Source of the DNA: Eonycteris spelaea
Taxonomy: Eukaryota; Chordata; Mammalia; Chiroptera; Pteropodidae
Reading direction: 5' to 3'
Length of the DNA stretch: 64,000 nt
NCBI GenBank assembly: GCA_003508835.1
Contig: PUFA01000068.1
Coordinates: 4,588,001 to 4,652,000, forward strand
A model generated the notes under the pieces. It saw only the letters and a program-made list of their open reading frames with translations, made no database searches and was not told where the DNA came from. Position 1 is the stretch's first letter; every line of letters begins with the position of its first letter. The translations under genes and the position numbers were made by a program. Positions 61,623 to 64,000 of this stretch are shown in pieces.

Positions 61623-61800
61623 CAGTGGTTCTCAACCTTAGCTGCACGTTTTATCTCTTTGTATGCTTTGAAAGTACTGAGGTCTGGACTTCAGGTACAG
61701 AGATTTCTTCGTAATGGGTCTAACCATAGCCTGGACATAGGGGCCGGGATGTTTAAACCATCCCCAGGTTCTTTTTTGCAGCCAAGGTTGAGAACAACTG
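61623..61800 (+). mobile_element. MER5-type hAT DNA transposon with intact inverted ends
   Basis: Terminal inverted repeats CAGTGGTTCTCAACCTT (61623-61639) and AAGGTTGAGAACAACTG (61784-61800) differ at one base. Full length, about 178 bp. No convincing 8-bp target duplication is seen at the edges. Confidence 0.9.
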
Positions 61801-62079
61801 ACTTACAGCTCTCAAATAAAGTTTGATTTGTTTGAATGGGAATTATAAAATTAGATGCCAGCACTTAACAGTGCTTGTTATTTTGAGGAGGAAAAGCTGT
61901 AACCACAGTGTTATAAATCATCATAAATCATCAAGAATGTTAAAGCATCTGTTCTTTTTAATCCATTGTGATTCTGTAAAGGCTTTCCAATGGAAATCGT
62001 TAGTTTAGTGGACTCATTATAGGTAATAAACTGAACTTGCCCCCTGTTAACTTGGTAACAGACACAGCCAGTGCTTAGA

Positions 62080-62345
62080 AAGCTGTCGATGCAAGGCACA
62101 TGCCCCCAGGTTCAGACATGATCAAGTTAATGGAACACCCCTCCAAGGGTTGTTCTGCTGGCAGACGTCACCCTTTATGATTTGTAATTGGGTTAATTAA
62201 AAAGGGAGGCATGGCCTGTGCTTGAACAGTTTGGCCTAAGGGCCCCCAATAAGACTGAGAAAAGAGTTTTGCCGGCCAGATTACTGCTGAAAGCTGGTTT
62301 GACTTGACCTTCAGGTAGGTTATTGTAATAACCTGGGGCTCAGTG
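62080..62345. promoter_or_regulatory. Candidate conserved non-coding element
   Basis: This repeat-free stretch is richer in recognisable sites than its surroundings: GACGTCA (CRE-like, 62165-62171), GTAATTGGGTTAATTAAAAA (homeodomain cores, 62184-62203), and a perfect inverted repeat AGGTTATTGTAATAACCT (62317-62334). Conservation has not been tested. Confidence 0.3.
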
Positions 62346-62589
62346 TAATCAGAACAGTCAGATATCTAGTCTCTGCTGAAGTCCTCCAGAAGCTTTCCCT
62401 GACAACCCACCTCACTGAGTTTCTCCTTCTCTTAATACCTATTGTTCTTACTTTAAAAATTACACCAGTCAAAGTTTATTTAATTCAAGTTTATTTGAAG
62501 GCAACCTTATTTAACAAACGTCTGCTTTCATGGAAAAATGATCTGGTTCCTTTAAAATGGACCATTATATTGGCATGTCCAAGAGCATA

Positions 62590-62770
62590 GATCTGGGGTC
62601 CACCAGAAGTGTCTCTTGAATTTGAATATCATCACTACCAGTTTATTAGCTATGCAAACTTGAGGAAGTTACTTAAATTCTCAGAGCCTTAGTTTCTTAT
62701 TTGGTAAAATGGGGAAGACTGGAAATATGGCATATTACTGGTTAGAGAATGATCTGCACAATTTTATATA
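62590..62770 (+). mobile_element. MIR SINE
   Basis: 'ctatgcaaacttgaggaagtt', 'tctcagagccttagtttctta' and 'tttggtaaaatggggaagac' are MIR in sense. Confidence 0.85.
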
Positions 62771-62794
62771 TGATTTAATAAACAATAAGAATAA

Positions 62795-63005
62795 AAATAG
62801 CTAATAATCATTGAACTACATGCTAGGCAATATTAAAAATTATTTACATCTATAAATTTACACAATCCCCACAATAATCCTGTTATATCCACTTTACGGG
62901 TGAGGAATATTATGAAAAAGAGAGATTCTTAACTTGTCTAAGGTCACATAGCATGTGGTGAGGAGCATGCAATAGTAGCATTATGCTACCTGCCTCTCAG
63001 TAGTT
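62795..63005 (-). mobile_element. MIR SINE, antisense
   Basis: 'caatccccacaataatcctg', 'ccactttacgggtgaggaata' and 'gtctaaggtcacatagcatg' match MIR reversed. Head-to-head with the sense copy just upstream. Confidence 0.85.
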
Positions 63006-63329
63006 GCAATAAATTTTAATTTGCTGAGGTACTCACTTAAGAGACTGAGGGAGACACAGAAGCAGCTAAGGTCAAACACAGTGTTGTTATACAGCTCATT
63101 AATAAAAGGTCAAAGAGCTACAAGGAGAGCAAATCTGTTTCAGAATATGGTAAACAGATGATATTCGCACGTGTACAAAAATGTTATTGTATAAGTGAAA
63201 ACTCAAGTGAGGAAGAGATCTGAGAAGTGGTATTAGTGATTTCACTGTGTGTAATAAGTAGGAGTTGAGGATAAATAATTTGGGATACACAATGGATAAA
63301 AATCCTGAATGACATTCTCTCATGTATGT

Positions 63330-63480
63330 TATTTTATTTAATTCTCAAAATTTTCATGAAGGAACAATCTTTTTTATAGATAAGGAAATGGAAAAATACT
63401 TTGAAGTCATGAAGTTCATAAGTTTATGACCTTAGTAAATGGCAAATTGGACTTCAACTCAGGTCATCTGACTCCTCCCA
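63330..63480 (-). mobile_element. MIR SINE, antisense
   Basis: 'ttttatagataaggaaatgg', 'aaatggcaaattggacttca' and 'actcaggtcatctgactcc' match MIR reversed. Confidence 0.7.
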
Positions 63481-63639
63481 TCTAACTGGCTGTGTCATGT
63501 GGGGAAGGTCTTTTATAGAAATTGCTGGAGCTTCCTTGCCATCCGTTAGAAGAGTGAGCCTCTCCTATGTGATGGCTTTGGTCCTTTTAATTTTTAAAAT
63601 TTTATTTATGATCTCTGAGTTTAACACTGGTATTAGGTA

Positions 63640-63850
63640 CAGTGACTCAGTCATATAACAAGTTTTTGAGTGCCTACTGTGTGTCAGGCACACTCTAGTT
63701 CAGTTATTGAGACGAAAACAAAATTTCCACTCTCGTGGAGCTTACATTCTAGTCAAAGCACACAATAACCAAAAAGGAGCTATAAAGTAGTAAGTGCTCT
63801 CAAGAAAAAACCAAAATGATGTGATAGTAGGAGTGAGTAGGGCAGTGGCT
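63640..63850 (-). mobile_element. LINE-2 3' end, antisense
   Basis: 'agtgcctactgtgtgtcaggc', 'ctctcgtggagcttacattc' and 'agtaagtgctctcaag' are L2 reversed, one of the clearest copies. Confidence 0.8.
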
Positions 63851-63985
63851 TCTTTAGAAAGAGGATTTAGAGGTTTGTATTTAACTTGTAACCTGAATAT
63901 AAGAGACAGGCATGCAAAAAAATCTTTCAGTGTTTCTTGTTTTTCTTTTCTATTTTTGCCCCTACCTATTCCACTAAGTCTGACC

Positions 63986-64000
63986 TTTTATCTATCTATC
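63986..64000. repeat. Start of a (TATC)n microsatellite at the window edge
   Basis: The last bases read TTTTATCTATCTATC and are cut by the window end, so length is unknown. Confidence 0.5.

Larger units (their letters stand above)
49345..64000 (+). other. DLG2: DLG2 intron downstream of the shared exon (incomplete)
   Basis: The intron opens with GTAAGT and runs off the right edge. The exon beginning VNGTE, which opens the PDZ1 region, is not present. Unassigned stretches include about 49350-50450, 50620-51080, 52100-52920, 54600-55490 (weakly LINE-2-like on the minus strand), 59300-59940, 60070-60690 and 61000-61620. Confidence 0.9.

Noticed and set aside
1..64000. CRISPR arrays, operons, phage, tRNA or rRNA genes, or a novel microbial system
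   Set aside because: Repeat content, intron structure and lack of coding density show mammalian intronic DNA. The regular arrays seen are ordinary microsatellites.
1..64000. Endogenous retrovirus or LTR elements
   Set aside because: No paired LTRs, primer-binding site, or gag/pol-like frames were recognised; old solo LTR fragments could be missed by eye.

Overview
The window is non-microbial DNA: a 64-kb, AT-rich stretch of a placental mammal genome. It carries almost no open reading frames longer than about 100 codons. It is full of mammalian interspersed repeats (LINE-1, LINE-2, MIR, hAT-type MER elements) and microsatellites. The LINE-1 3' ends resemble those I associate with laurasiatherian mammals, and no copy of a young tRNA-derived or Alu-type SINE was seen. 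A bat of the SINE-poor lineages (flying fox or horseshoe bat type) would fit, but this species guess is weak.

The window lies inside one very large gene on the + strand, DLG2 (discs large homolog 2, PSD-93/chapsyn-110), a synaptic MAGUK scaffold. Two exons can be read with confidence. One is an alternative first coding exon at 30953-31057 (35 codons, starting MQRPSASRAENYQLL). The other is the exon shared by DLG2 isoforms at 49291-49344 (ASPAPIIVNTDTLDTIPY), just upstream of the exons for PDZ1. Both junctions are phase 0 with consensus splice sites, so the first splices directly in frame onto the second. A third, unproven candidate first exon lies at 15418-15459, with a strong Kozak context, 14 codons and a phase-0 AAG|GTAAGT donor. 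The next DLG2 exon (starting VNGTE) is not seen, so it should lie beyond position 64000.

Layout: 1-30.9 kb is intronic DNA upstream of the alternative first exon. It contains a LINE-1 3' end at the left edge, an internally deleted antisense LINE-1 (7.4-10.7 kb), an old antisense LINE-1 (24.6-27.4 kb), several LINE-2 and many MIR copies. 31.06-49.29 kb is the intron between the two exons, dominated by MIR and LINE-2. 49.35-64 kb is the next intron, with a small LINE-1 tail bounded by a target-site duplication, a cluster of hAT-type MER5A relatives at 55.5-57.5 kb, and two AT-rich, homeodomain-site-rich unique stretches near 60.0 and 62.1 kb that could be conserved enhancers.

No tRNA, rRNA, CRISPR, phage, operon or novel multi-gene system is visible. 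The most useful leads concern alternative promoter usage at DLG2 and a few candidate regulatory sites. All repeat family names and boundaries are from reading against remembered consensus sequences, not from a search, so edges are approximate.
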